From SXRF01 sp038043465 (lineage in GTDB: Bacteria > Pseudomonadota > Alphaproteobacteria > Rickettsiales > SXRF01), in assembly GCA_038043465.1 (NCBI GenBank), contig JBBTBX010000006.1, positions 372,001 through 436,000 of the forward strand: a stretch of DNA of 64,000 bases. Reading direction: 5' to 3'. A program made the position numbers and the translations under genes. Of this stretch, positions 52,140 through 60,982 are shown piece by piece. The notes beneath the pieces were generated by a model, which worked only from the letters and a program-made list of their open reading frames with translations, did no database searches and had not been told where the DNA came from. The first letter of the stretch is position 1, and every line of letters begins with the position of its first letter.

Positions 52140-52685
52140 TTAGATTGCCTCAACCGCGATTACTTCAGGTATGTAATGCTTAAGCATGTTTTCTATACCG
52201 TTTTTCAAAGTAATGGTAGAGCTGGGGCAGCCGGAGCATGAACCATGCAATTCCAATTGCACTATGCCGTCAGAAAAATCATGGAATATTATATCTCCAC
52301 CATCTTGTGCTACAGCCGGACGCACACGGGTTTCTATCAATTCTTTGATTTGTTTTACAATATCGCTGTCATTTTCGTTTATGGTAATTTCTTTTTTGCT
52401 GGAAAGCATCACCGGTTTTTTAGCAACCAGAAAGTCCATAATGGAAGTTAGAAGCGGAGCCTTAAGCTCATCCCAACTGCTTGCTTCATCTTTAGTTACG
52501 GTGATAAAATCACTGCCCAGAAATATTGCTTTCACCCCCTCTATAGCAAATAATTCTATTGCCATAGGTGAAATAGTGGCATCTTCCACATTGGTAAAAA
52601 ATGCAGTTCCCGACTCCATAACTATAACGCCAGGGAGAAATTTCAAAGTAAGAGGATTAGGCGTTGTTTCAGTTTGTATAAACAT
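52140..52685 (-). CDS. NifU/Nfu-type Fe-S scaffold protein
   Basis: A 181-residue iron-sulfur carrier. The N-terminal Nfu domain begins MFIQTETTPNPLTLKFLPG; the C-terminal NifU domain has the CxxC motif in LHGSCSGCPSSTITLK. It delivers clusters to target enzymes, which here could include the Rieske protein. It is the first gene of the eleven-gene minus-strand run. Confidence 0.92.
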   Translation of the reverse strand: MFIQTETTPNPLTLKFLPGVIVMESGTAFFTNVEDATISPMAIELFAIEGVKAIFLGSDFITVTKDEASSWDELKAPLLTSIMDFLVAKKPVMLSSKKEITINENDSDIVKQIKELIETRVRPAVAQDGGDIIFHDFSDGIVQLELHGSCSGCPSSTITLKNGIENMLKHYIPEVIAVEAI

Positions 52686-52792
52686 AATTCTACCATTGTT
52701 TTATTATATGGGTTTTACTAATACGGTTATTATAATAGGCTTTATTCAACGAATTTCAATAGAGTAAACCACTAACCAGCAAGGAGATAATA

Positions 52793-53452
52793 ATGAAACA
52801 TTCTTTTATTCTGACTATTGTTGCAACATCCTGTCTAATAACATCTTTCAATGCTTGGTCGCAGACAGGAAGCCTGACGGTATCCTCTACCAGCATTGAA
52901 AATAATAAAGCAATACCGGCAAAATTTGCTTTTTGCCAGACTGACGGTAAAGGCAAAACCAAAGATGCAGGCAATATTAGCCCGCATATCTCCTGGTCGG
53001 GTGCGCCAAAAGAAACCAAATCCTTTGCCATAGTAGCAGTGGATCCTGATGTTCCAACTAAATTTGATGATGCTAATAAAGATGGTAAAATAATAGCTGA
53101 AGATTTTCCACGGCAGAACTTCTACCATTGGGTGTTGGTGGATATTCCGGCTAATGTGACTGAAATTCCGGAAGGAAAAGGCAAGAATTTTTCGCAGGGA
53201 GTTTCTCTGGTAAATGATTTTGCTAGCTTTATCAAAGATAAACCTGCTCAGACATTTTTGGGTTATGATGGTCCTTGCCCACCATTTAACGATGCGCGTC
53301 TGCATCATTATCATTTTGTGGTTTACGCGCTCAATACTGCCAAAATAGAAATAAAGGAAAATGCCAAGTCTGCTGATGTGGCAAAATATATTGAAAAACA
53401 CACCATTGCTAAAGGAAAAATAGTGGGGACTTATAGTAATTTTGTGAAGTAA
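52793..53452 (+). CDS. secreted PEBP/YbhB family protein
   Basis: A 219-residue phosphatidylethanolamine-binding-protein homologue with a signal peptide (residues 1-23, ending AWSQ). The ligand-site blocks VDPDVP, HWVLVDIP and GYDGPCPP plus HHYHFVVYAL are present. Bacterial members have no firm function. The ATG follows AAGGAG at a normal spacing. The terminator at 53471-53505 ends it. Confidence 0.9.
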   Translation: MKHSFILTIVATSCLITSFNAWSQTGSLTVSSTSIENNKAIPAKFAFCQTDGKGKTKDAGNISPHISWSGAPKETKSFAIVAVDPDVPTKFDDANKDGKIIAEDFPRQNFYHWVLVDIPANVTEIPEGKGKNFSQGVSLVNDFASFIKDKPAQTFLGYDGPCPPFNDARLHHYHFVVYALNTAKIEIKENAKSADVAKYIEKHTIAKGKIVGTYSNFVK

Positions 53453-53470
53453 CCGGAAGCTGCAAACAAT

Positions 53471-53505
53471 AAAAAACCTGCCAGAGTTTCCCCTGGCAGG
53501 TTTTT
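53471..53505. terminator. bidirectional intrinsic terminator
   Basis: AAAAACCTGCCAG, an eight-base loop, CTGGCAGGTTTTT. It serves the convergent PEBP gene and VirB2-like gene. Confidence 0.9.
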
Positions 53506-53528
53506 AAGTTTGATAATCCTGTTACGGA

Positions 53529-53849
53529 TTATTGGCAACCAGAACCACCAGCACCGATAGAGGTAACCATAGTCGCAGCACCGAAGATCAGGGCGATACC
53601 AAGACCAACGATGATAGCCATACCCCAGGATACTTTACCCATCAAAGCACCAACACCGATAACGATGATAGCAAGGGTAGCAAGACCTTGACCGGTATTA
53701 CCAGTAAACCAATCAGCAACGTTACACATTGCGTTACCGATTGCGGTGTCAGCAGCAGCGAATGCCATATCCGGCAGCATAACAACAATTACGCTAAGCA
53801 TGATCATAAGAGACATCTGCCAAGCGGTAGAAAGATTAGTAGTTTTCAT
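53529..53849 (-). CDS. VirB2/TrbC-like pilin
   Basis: A 106-residue type IV secretion major-pilin homologue. A long signal peptide ends near residue 31 (MAFAAAD), two hydrophobic helices follow (LATLAIIVIGVGALMG and GMAIIVGLGIALIFGAATMV), and C42 and C105 could form a disulfide across the mature ends. Codon use looks GC-richer and more regular than its neighbours, suggesting high expression. No other virB gene is in the window. AAGGAAA precedes the ATG. Confidence 0.85.
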   Translation of the reverse strand: MKTTNLSTAWQMSLMIMLSVIVVMLPDMAFAAADTAIGNAMCNVADWFTGNTGQGLATLAIIVIGVGALMGKVSWGMAIIVGLGIALIFGAATMVTSIGAGGSGCQ

Positions 53850-54113
53850 AAAACATTTCCTTTTAATAAACTAAGTTGTTAAAGAACGCAAGGCTTTCAC
53901 CCGCGACTAATGTAAAGATCTACCTTATTTTTGCGTCATATATAATGACAATAAAGTAGATAAACTCAGATTACATTAAACGTGGAAGTGTTGTAAACAG
54001 GAGATTTGCGAACATTTTGTTACAAATAAGTTAATTTTATTATGGCGATAATATTTTCAGCCAGTTAACATATTGTTATTAATTAATAAAATAAGATTAT
54101 CTGAATTTTAACT
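53850..54113 (-). promoter_or_regulatory. AT-rich upstream region of the VirB2-like gene
   Basis: A 264-base gap between surA and the pilin gene. It contains GTCAT-TATAT-ATGAC near 53935-53949 (minus strand), a 5-base-arm palindrome that could be an operator, and a long 5' leader. No ORF or RNA gene is supportable. The exact promoter is unclear. Confidence 0.35.
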
Positions 54114-55430
54114 CTACTGCCGCACCTCAATAAAGGCGTTGCGCTGCAGATCGCGCAGGTATTTTTGTGCTTCCAGTTCATATTTCTGTCTGAACAGCAC
54201 TTCTTTTATCTTTTCATTATTGATTGTCTTGCCAATAATCTCCTTTTTCTCGCACAGCATATACATACGAATTCCTTCAACGCTGGCAAATGGCGTTGAA
54301 ACCTCGCCAATCTTCAGTTTTTCGCTGACTCCACGCAGTGCCGGAGATAACTCTGATAAGGTAGTTTCACGTAAATTAACTTCAATGTCAAAAGAATCGA
54401 GTTCACTAACATCGGCTACGGTTTTATCTTCACAGCTACCAGGATTTTTTGCAACTTCCGCCCCTATCTGTATTAATATCTCGGTTTCCTGCTTGGTTGC
54501 AGTTGGTTTGAGTTTTAGCAATATTTCCTTCAGACTTATGCTGAAATCTTTTGCGTTATCTTTTACTGCTTTCTTTTCTTTTGTCTTGTTTTCGCTTGCA
54601 CGGATATTATGCAATTTGATTATGCTAAGTCCATTGCCCGTCTGAATGGGAGGAGTCACTGTTCCTTCTTTGCTTCTTTTCAAGACTTGGACAATATTGG
54701 GATCCAATTGTTCGGGTGCTATCCAAAATGGCGTAGCATCCCCGCTTGCAGAAAACTGTCGGGCAATTTCCCGAAAATTTGCACCCTTTTGTAATTCGCT
54801 ATAGAGCTTGTCACCAAGCTTTTTTACTTCGGCTACGCGTGAAGGCTTATCAATAGCCAGGTTGATTACAGAAATTTCAACTTCCTTTATCGTTATATTG
54901 GAAGGTTCAGGAGCGGTAATATCTTTTCCGACAAGGGAAGCCTCCGCGTCGCTTATTTTTATGCGTGGACGGACAAATCTGGTCATTACCTTAGCCCATG
55001 CCAGCTGCGCCCTAATCTGGTCATTAAAGGTTTTTTCCGGAATATTGCCTGCTTTCAACATCCTTGCGATTTCGCCATCCGGCATTTGCCTTTGCTGCTC
55101 AATATTTGCTATTGCCTGCGCCACTTCCTGATCATCTATTGTTATATTATTTCTCTCCGCTTCCTGCATTTGCAGTGATTCATCAATCAGTGTGCGAATA
55201 ATTTGTGGCCTGATTTTAGCTATAGTATCGGGAGTATTTGACAATCTTGTAGTAGCCAGAATGAATTTTATCCTGTTATTCAGATCGAAAGACGATATCA
55301 CCTGATCGCCCACCACAGCGGCGATATTGAGTGAACTGGCAGCAGGCGCACTCTGGGCAAAAGAATTATTTGCCGTAGCCGTGGCAAGTAATATAGGAAG
55401 AGCTGCTAAAATCAGCCGGGAGTTTTTCAT
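54114..55430 (-). CDS. surA: periplasmic chaperone / peptidyl-prolyl isomerase SurA
   Basis: A 438-residue outer-membrane-protein chaperone. A signal peptide (ending NNSFAQSAPA) precedes the SurA N-domain (IAAVVGDQVISSFDLNNRIKFIL, IRTLIDESLQMQEAERNNI), followed by parvulin-like domains (GANFREIARQFSASGDATPFWI and the divergent DSFDIEVNLRETTLSELSPALRG). It lies 13 bases after lptD, its classical partner in outer membrane assembly. Confidence 0.92.
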   Translation of the reverse strand: MKNSRLILAALPILLATATANNSFAQSAPAASSLNIAAVVGDQVISSFDLNNRIKFILATTRLSNTPDTIAKIRPQIIRTLIDESLQMQEAERNNITIDDQEVAQAIANIEQQRQMPDGEIARMLKAGNIPEKTFNDQIRAQLAWAKVMTRFVRPRIKISDAEASLVGKDITAPEPSNITIKEVEISVINLAIDKPSRVAEVKKLGDKLYSELQKGANFREIARQFSASGDATPFWIAPEQLDPNIVQVLKRSKEGTVTPPIQTGNGLSIIKLHNIRASENKTKEKKAVKDNAKDFSISLKEILLKLKPTATKQETEILIQIGAEVAKNPGSCEDKTVADVSELDSFDIEVNLRETTLSELSPALRGVSEKLKIGEVSTPFASVEGIRMYMLCEKKEIIGKTINNEKIKEVLFRQKYELEAQKYLRDLQRNAFIEVRQ

Positions 55431-55443
55431 GATATCGTTATAC

Positions 55444-57735
55444 TCAGTTCATATTTTTTAGAGAAACACGAAACATATAAGTGGTAGCTGGTTTAATGTC
55501 ACGGTCAAAAGTATAATTCTTACCAAAACTATTGGTTACATAAAGACATTCATTCTGGAACGTCAAACTGGTAAACGCGCTGCTTAATCGGTCTAATTCC
55601 AGATCCCTGTTCGCACCAATTCCCCAGATCCATTCTCTGGTCAGGTTCAAACCCAATGTTCCGTTTATTTCTTCCTTATTGCTTAAGGTAGGATCGTTTT
55701 TAAGAGATAAATAAGATGAACTTAAAGTTACCGGGTAATAGTTCACACTTCCGGTAACATCATTCTGATTGAAAGCAAGACTGTCTTTATCCAGACGCGT
55801 ACGGTACGATATGGTAAATGGATCATAATATACATCTATTTTTCCGACATAGTCAGACAGATTACTATTACTGTTATTAGTGTAAGGGAAATTATTATCG
55901 GTGTTTTGCCGGTAATGCTGCCCCACCAGCCAGTCAATATACTTGTTATCAAAGAACTGCGCCTGACCGCGCAGCCCGTAGCTCATCTGTGCGCCGGTTT
56001 CTATGCGGTCATAGCCGGCATAGCGGTTAGGGCTGAATAAATTAGTGGTGTTGAATTCCGGAACCTGTGAATCTTCATTAGGAATCTTATTGGAATTACC
56101 ACTGTTAGGGCTGGCGGCAACCATCACAATTGGCTCTAAGAGTAAATTGCCATCTTCCCACTCATTTATGAGTGGATAACGCCAGGTTAAAGAGACCTGA
56201 GGCACAATCCTTCCGGTCTGTCCGCTATAATTTTCGTCAGGCGCAAGCAGATGGTCTTCTACCCGGTAAACATCGGTGCGTAGCTGAGTGGCGAGTTCCA
56301 GAACGTGACCGTCAGGAGTAATATACGGTGCTTTCCAACCGACAGTATTGGAAATTCTATTGCTCTCAGCCCCTTCCTGTCTGGTTAGTGACATCAGGTT
56401 GGTATCGATAAAGAAGCGACCATCATAATATTCCGGGGCAGATTCCCAGTTAAAATTAGCCAGTGGTAATATTAGTGGTGCTCTTCTGTTATTATCGGCA
56501 GCGGTCAGACCATCAAATTTAAGGGCCTCAATTTTTGCGATACTGCGTGATTTTTCTCCGGAAAATTCCTGAAGAAAATCACGTTTTTCTGCGTATAAGC
56601 GCGAAGTAAGCAAAGAGTCCTGGCTGAAATCGTAACGGCGCAAATAGGTGTCATCGCTGGTTTGGCGGATATTGAATCCTAAGTCGGTGCTTTTATCCAA
56701 AGCAAATTGACCAACGCCTTCAAAATGCCCGCGCAGATTTTGTCCTTTTGAGGTCACTCCTCCAGCATCACGGGTTTGCGGTTTGGTAATACTGCCGCTT
56801 AAGGTAATTCCACCATTGTTAAATAATTGTCGATATTCGCCGGCAAGAACAGGCCCTTCTAAAGTAGTAAACATTGGGCTTAAAGTAATATCTTTGTCTT
56901 TGGCAATACTATAATAAACCGGTTGCTTATATACTGTGCCTAAGTTGGTTGATTGCTTGAATGTTGGCTCGAGCAAGCCACTTTTATTATCAGCCCCCGG
57001 CGTTGGATGTGAGAAATATGGTGTGTAAAAAACCGGAACACCATAAACTTCCATTAGAGCATCATCATATTTAACAGTTTGCTCTTCCTTGTTGATAACA
57101 ACATTATCGGCTCTCAGCTGCCATAAAGGCGCATTGCTTCCTTCTTCTGACTGGCATACTTTACAAGGCGAGTAAATAGCATGATCCAGCTCTATTATAT
57201 CTTCATCATATTTTTTCGCGCTGGCTGCAACAAATAATGAATCATCAGAAAGCCGGGCTTTGAATTGATCGATGACACCGGATTTTAAATTATCTACCAG
57301 TTCCGCCCGATCCGCAAAAATAATACTGCCGGAAGATTCCAGCATGCTGATATTACCTTCAGCCACTACTATATTACTTTCCTGATTATAGGAAACTTTA
57401 TCGGCAACCAGAATAATTTCACCCTGAGTTATTTCTACGTTGCCTGTGGCGATTACCAGTGACGAATCTTTGTCATAATCAACATGTTCAGCGGTCATTA
57501 GCACCGGATCTTTAGAAGATGGTTTTGCTTTAGAGTTGATTGCAGTTTTCTTAAAAACCGGAGTTGGGCTGGTCCCTACTGAAACGCTGATGGCCTCAGC
57601 TGGCGTAATAGGCAATAAACAATAGCTGATAGGCAATAAAAGGCTTAGGGCTTGAGGCTTAAGGCTTAAGAAGCTCCATTTCCTAAGCCTTAATCCATAA
57701 GCCCTAAGCCTATTTTCTAGTGTAGTTTTTTCCAT
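55444..57735 (-). CDS. lptD: LPS-assembly protein LptD
   Basis: A 763-residue outer-membrane barrel that inserts LPS into the outer leaflet. After the signal, the periplasmic OstA domain (HVDYDKDSSLVIATGNVEI) leads into the LptD barrel (YFSHPTPGADNKSGLLEPTF, LRGHFEGVGQF). The signal peptide is odd: residues about 10-42 are encoded by heptamer repeat arrays, giving a leucine-rich stretch ending in LLPITPAEA. The start overlaps the petC stop by 19 bases. lptD and surA thus form the tail of the bc1 operon. Confidence 0.92.
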   Translation of the reverse strand: MEKTTLENRLRAYGLRLRKWSFLSLKPQALSLLLPISYCLLPITPAEAISVSVGTSPTPVFKKTAINSKAKPSSKDPVLMTAEHVDYDKDSSLVIATGNVEITQGEIILVADKVSYNQESNIVVAEGNISMLESSGSIIFADRAELVDNLKSGVIDQFKARLSDDSLFVAASAKKYDEDIIELDHAIYSPCKVCQSEEGSNAPLWQLRADNVVINKEEQTVKYDDALMEVYGVPVFYTPYFSHPTPGADNKSGLLEPTFKQSTNLGTVYKQPVYYSIAKDKDITLSPMFTTLEGPVLAGEYRQLFNNGGITLSGSITKPQTRDAGGVTSKGQNLRGHFEGVGQFALDKSTDLGFNIRQTSDDTYLRRYDFSQDSLLTSRLYAEKRDFLQEFSGEKSRSIAKIEALKFDGLTAADNNRRAPLILPLANFNWESAPEYYDGRFFIDTNLMSLTRQEGAESNRISNTVGWKAPYITPDGHVLELATQLRTDVYRVEDHLLAPDENYSGQTGRIVPQVSLTWRYPLINEWEDGNLLLEPIVMVAASPNSGNSNKIPNEDSQVPEFNTTNLFSPNRYAGYDRIETGAQMSYGLRGQAQFFDNKYIDWLVGQHYRQNTDNNFPYTNNSNSNLSDYVGKIDVYYDPFTISYRTRLDKDSLAFNQNDVTGSVNYYPVTLSSSYLSLKNDPTLSNKEEINGTLGLNLTREWIWGIGANRDLELDRLSSAFTSLTFQNECLYVTNSFGKNYTFDRDIKPATTYMFRVSLKNMN
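57610..57637. repeat. heptamer array AGGCAAT inside lptD signal region
   Basis: Four tandem units AGGCAAT, AAACAAT, AGCTGAT, AGGCAAT. On the coding strand they give the segment LPISYCLLPI of the LptD signal peptide. Confidence 0.75.
57642..57709. repeat. inverted pair of GGCTTAA heptamer arrays in lptD
   Basis: Left array 57642-57669: GGCTTAG, GGCTTGA, GGCTTAA, GGCTTAA. Right array 57682-57709: CCTAAGC, CTTAATC, CATAAGC, CCTAAGC, the complement of the same family. The arms form an imperfect inverted repeat of about 28 bases around a 12-base centre. It lies just past the petC stop in the transcript, so it could fold and tune expression between petABC and lptD-surA. Confidence 0.8.
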
Positions 57736-58496
57736 AAATTACGTTTTGCTATATACATGAAACCGGTGAATATAGCGAGATAAATTAATACTTTTATGCC
57801 CATCTGCTTGCGTGCTTCCATTTCTGGTTCCGCCGCCCATTGCAGGAAGTTGGTAACGTCACGCGACATCTGGTCAACACTTGCTTTGGTACCGTCAGAA
57901 TAAGTAACCTGATCATCAGAAAATGGAGCAGGCATCAATATATTATTACCCGGGAAATAAGGATTATAGTGATTTCCTTCTACCGGGGTATAATCTTCAG
58001 GCGGTTTTTGCCCATAACCGGTGAGAAGTGAGTATAGATAATTAGCACCATCGCCACGCGCTTTAACAATCAGACTTAAATCTGGCGGTGCTTTACCACT
58101 GAAGCCAGCACTAGCTGCTTGCTCATTAGGAAATGGCGGCACAAAACGATCAGAGGGCAGACCGTCACGTTCAAACATATCGCCAGAATCATTCGGTCCA
58201 TCTTTAACCTTATAACTTGCGGCAAGTGCCTTGATTTCCGCTTCCGAAAAACCAATATCGGCGAGGTTACGAAAAGCAATACGGTTCAAACCATGGCAGG
58301 CTGCACAAACTTCCTTATATACCTGAAAACCACGCTGCGCTGATTGCTTATCGACACTTCCGAACATCCCGTCAAAATGCCAATTAACTTTTTTCAGTGG
58401 TATTTCGCCACCGCCACCGGCTAATGCTTGACTGCTGACACTTATAGCTATTAATGACACCACATTAAAAATAGATTTTTTCGCATATTTTTTCAT
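57717..58496 (-). CDS. petC: cytochrome c1
   Basis: A 259-residue heme subunit of the bc1 complex. Signal peptide to about residue 26; heme-binding CAACH with C64, C67 and H68; NILMPAPFSDDQV carries the likely axial Met; a C-terminal membrane anchor (KVLIYLAIFTGFMYIAK) follows. It passes electrons from the Rieske protein to soluble cytochrome c. It is 15 bases after petB and overlaps lptD. Confidence 0.96.
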   Translation of the reverse strand: MKKYAKKSIFNVVSLIAISVSSQALAGGGGEIPLKKVNWHFDGMFGSVDKQSAQRGFQVYKEVCAACHGLNRIAFRNLADIGFSEAEIKALAASYKVKDGPNDSGDMFERDGLPSDRFVPPFPNEQAASAGFSGKAPPDLSLIVKARGDGANYLYSLLTGYGQKPPEDYTPVEGNHYNPYFPGNNILMPAPFSDDQVTYSDGTKASVDQMSRDVTNFLQWAAEPEMEARKQMGIKVLIYLAIFTGFMYIAKRNLWKKLH

Positions 58497-58511
58497 ATTA
58501 TCACAGTTCCA

Positions 58512-59789
58512 TTAATGGTGCGCGTTATTATTGTTTTTAGCTAGTACCGCTTCACTTATGCTGGCAGGAAGTGGCAGGGTTTTTTCATTCCCGCTGATAA
58601 GCCAGAGTATCGGGAAATAAGCGAAATAAATGGCTGTTGCGATACGTCCAACAGAAATATCTAAAATAGAAGTTCCGTCTACAACAATACTATAGAGTAT
58701 GCCCCAGTCTGCTGGTTGCGAACCTACATAACCAAGCACAATTGCGTTTAAAATAAACACCCAGTAAATTTTCTGGAATAATGGGCGAAAATTCCCGCTG
58801 CGAACTTTTGAGCGATCAATCCATGGTAGCACAAACATAATAAGGATAGAAGCAAACATTGCCACTACTCCCAACAGCTTATCTGGAACTGAGCGCAGGA
58901 TTGCATAGAATGGCAAGAAATACCATTCCGGCACAATGTGAGCTGGGGTGACCATTGGATTAGCCGGTATATAATTATCAGGATGCCCTAAAGAGTTCGG
59001 TGAAAAGAAAACAAACCAAGCAAACACCATAAAGAAAATACCAAATCCAAAAAAATCTTTATAGGTATAGTAGGGATGGAATGGAATTGTGTCCTGTTTT
59101 CCTTTAACATCAATGCCCAGAGGATTATTTGAACCATGCTGGTGTAACGCCCAGATATGGAAAATAACCACACCAACGATTGCAAATGGCAAGAGGAAAT
59201 GCAGAGAGAAGAAGCGGTTAAGTGTTGGATTATCAACGGAAAAACCACCCCATAACAAATGCACGATTGATTCGCCAACCACCGGAATTGCTGAAAATAA
59301 ATTGGTGATAACAGTCGCACCCCAAAAACTCATCTGCCCCCAAGGAAGAACATAACCCATAAAAGCGGTTGCCATCATCAGCAGGAAAATAACTAGACCA
59401 AGCCACCAGAGAATTTCACGCGGTGCTTTATAAGAGCCATAATACAGACCACGGCAGATATGGATATACACCACCACGAAAAACATTGATGCACCGACAG
59501 CGTGCGAGTAGCGCATCAGCCAGCCGTAATTCACGTCGCGCATGATTTTTTCAACACTGTCAAAAGCCATTGTAACATGCGCGGTGTAATGCATGGATAA
59601 AAACAGACCGGTCAATATCTGGATTACCAGACAGATGCCGGCGATAGAGCCAAAGTTCCACCAGTAATTAAGGTTGCGCGGTGCTGGAAAATTATTTCCA
59701 AGACTATTATTTAAAAATGAAAAAACCGGCAGGCGATATTCAATCCAGCCTATGACTCCTGGTTTTTGCTCTTTGGCTTCTGAACTCAT
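58512..59789 (-). CDS. petB: cytochrome b of the bc1 complex
   Basis: A 425-residue integral membrane protein with eight helices that holds both b hemes and the quinol sites. Blocks include NYWWNFGSIAGICLVIQILTGLFLSMHYT, SHAVGASMFFVVVYIHICRGLYYG, GYVLPWGQMSFWGATVITNL, HLLWGGF and PEWYFLPFYAILRS with the PEWY motif of the quinol-oxidation site. It overlaps the unknown upstream gene by four bases. Confidence 0.97.
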   Translation of the reverse strand: MSSEAKEQKPGVIGWIEYRLPVFSFLNNSLGNNFPAPRNLNYWWNFGSIAGICLVIQILTGLFLSMHYTAHVTMAFDSVEKIMRDVNYGWLMRYSHAVGASMFFVVVYIHICRGLYYGSYKAPREILWWLGLVIFLLMMATAFMGYVLPWGQMSFWGATVITNLFSAIPVVGESIVHLLWGGFSVDNPTLNRFFSLHFLLPFAIVGVVIFHIWALHQHGSNNPLGIDVKGKQDTIPFHPYYTYKDFFGFGIFFMVFAWFVFFSPNSLGHPDNYIPANPMVTPAHIVPEWYFLPFYAILRSVPDKLLGVVAMFASILIMFVLPWIDRSKVRSGNFRPLFQKIYWVFILNAIVLGYVGSQPADWGILYSIVVDGTSILDISVGRIATAIYFAYFPILWLISGNEKTLPLPASISEAVLAKNNNNAHH

Positions 59790-60283
59790 GTTTTGCTACT
59801 TCCTCTTTGCAAATTTAGACCCAAACTTGTTTTCAATAATGTTTTTAATTCACAGTCCCCAGCTTCTTTTACTAATTCTCTAACAGCCTTATTAATAGCC
59901 TTCAGCTTTTCTACTTCAGCATTTTTATCTGCTTTTTTCATAGCAGTGCCAAATTCCTTATCTGTTGCCATAGCAGAAATTGCAGAGCAGATATTATGAA
60001 AATCGACATGCCCCCTTTTCTGCTGAACATCTGTGTAATAATCAGTATAAGAATCCGCAGGTAACCTTTCTTTCAGATATTTATAATCATCATTTCCTAT
60101 AAAAACGCTGAGCTCCTGACTTGTTATTGCCAATCTTCCGTTGCCCATCTCCTTTAAATAACTCATATAGGATTTTCCAATGGCATTAAAATTTTCAGAA
60201 TCCCCCAGCAGTTTGGCGAGTCCACCCGTCAGCTTTTTTCCAGCTTTATTTTCCTGATAATAATCACTTGATAAAGACATCAT
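59786..60283 (-). CDS. unknown soluble protein embedded in the petABC operon
   Basis: A 165-residue charged, helix-rich protein with no signal peptide, membrane segment or recognised motif. Segments include GKKLTGGLAKLLGDSENFNAIG, YKYLKERLPADSYTDYYTDVQQKRG and an alpha-helical C-terminus (KADKNAEVEKLKAINKAVRELVKEAG). It starts six bases after petA and its TGA overlaps the petB ATG (ATGA), so it is translated within the bc1 operon. petA and petB are normally adjacent. A bc1 assembly role is conceivable from position, but a captured accessory gene is equally possible. Confidence 0.75.
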   Translation of the reverse strand: MMSLSSDYYQENKAGKKLTGGLAKLLGDSENFNAIGKSYMSYLKEMGNGRLAITSQELSVFIGNDDYKYLKERLPADSYTDYYTDVQQKRGHVDFHNICSAISAMATDKEFGTAMKKADKNAEVEKLKAINKAVRELVKEAGDCELKTLLKTSLGLNLQRGSSKT

Positions 60284-60289
60284 TCTTTT

Positions 60290-60877
60290 CTAACCAATCT
60301 TAATCCGGTTATCACTGATGAAAGCATATTTGGGAACAGGCAAGTTGGTAGGAGCCGGACCTTTGCGGATGCGTCCTGCCGTGTCATAATGCGAGCCGTG
60401 GCATGGGCAGAACCAGCCACCACCATCATTTCCGCCATATTCGCCAGCTCCTCCGAGAGGAATGCAGCCAAGATGCGTGCAGACACCAACCATGACCAAC
60501 CACTGTTCATGACCTTTAAGTACCCGATCTTCATCTTTCTGAGGATCTTTCAAATCGCTTAAGGAAACTTTCTTTGATTCTTCAATATCAGCTTTGGTGC
60601 GGTGGCGGATAAATACCGGAACACCACGCCACTTAACTTTAATTGTCTGCCCTTCTTTGATAGGCGATAAATCAACCTCGACAGAAGAAAGTGCCAACAC
60701 ATCGGCTGCCGGATTCATGCTGTCAATTAACGGCCAGGCAACAGCTGCACCGCCGACAGCTGCTAACGCGCCAGCAGTGAGCATCATAAAATCACGACGG
60801 GTAGCGCCACCGCAATCATGCCCATGTTCATTAGAATTTTTGTTAGAATGCGAAACAGAAGATGTATGTTGACCCAT
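60290..60877 (-). CDS. petA: ubiquinol-cytochrome c reductase Rieske iron-sulfur protein
   Basis: A 195-residue subunit carrying a [2Fe-2S] cluster. A Tat-type leader (TRRDFMMLTAGALAAVGGAAVAWPL) doubles as membrane anchor. Cluster ligands are C133 and H135 in CTHLGC and C157 and H160 in CPCHGS; C138 and C159 form the usual disulfide. Residues 145-152 are glycine-rich. It is first in the petA-orf-petB-petC-lptD-surA operon. Confidence 0.97.
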   Translation of the reverse strand: MGQHTSSVSHSNKNSNEHGHDCGGATRRDFMMLTAGALAAVGGAAVAWPLIDSMNPAADVLALSSVEVDLSPIKEGQTIKVKWRGVPVFIRHRTKADIEESKKVSLSDLKDPQKDEDRVLKGHEQWLVMVGVCTHLGCIPLGGAGEYGGNDGGGWFCPCHGSHYDTAGRIRKGPAPTNLPVPKYAFISDNRIKIG

Positions 60878-60911
60878 GAAAAATCTCTATAAAAAATTAC
60901 CTAGAGACGTT

Positions 60912-60939
60912 TCTATAACAAAATATTATGAAGTTTCAA
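60912..60939 (-). promoter_or_regulatory. possible petA operon promoter
   Basis: On the minus strand TTGAAA (60934-60939) and TATAGA (60912-60917) with a 16-base spacer, about 35 bases before the petA ATG. The best match in this gap. Confidence 0.4.
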
Positions 60940-60955
60940 CTATTAGATTACGAGC

Positions 60956-60977
60956 CTGTTCGCATTTTTGTGAACAG
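60956..60977. promoter_or_regulatory. inverted repeat CTGTTC-N10-GAACAG
   Basis: CTGTTC at 60956-60961 and GAACAG at 60972-60977, just upstream of the petA promoter and just past the small membrane protein. No T tract follows on either strand, so an operator is likelier than a terminator. Confidence 0.45.
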
Positions 60978-60982
60978 TGGCA

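Noticed and set aside
52835..53401. 188-residue minus-strand open frame opposite the PEBP gene
   Set aside because: Antisense shadow; the plus-strand frame has a signal peptide and PEBP motifs.
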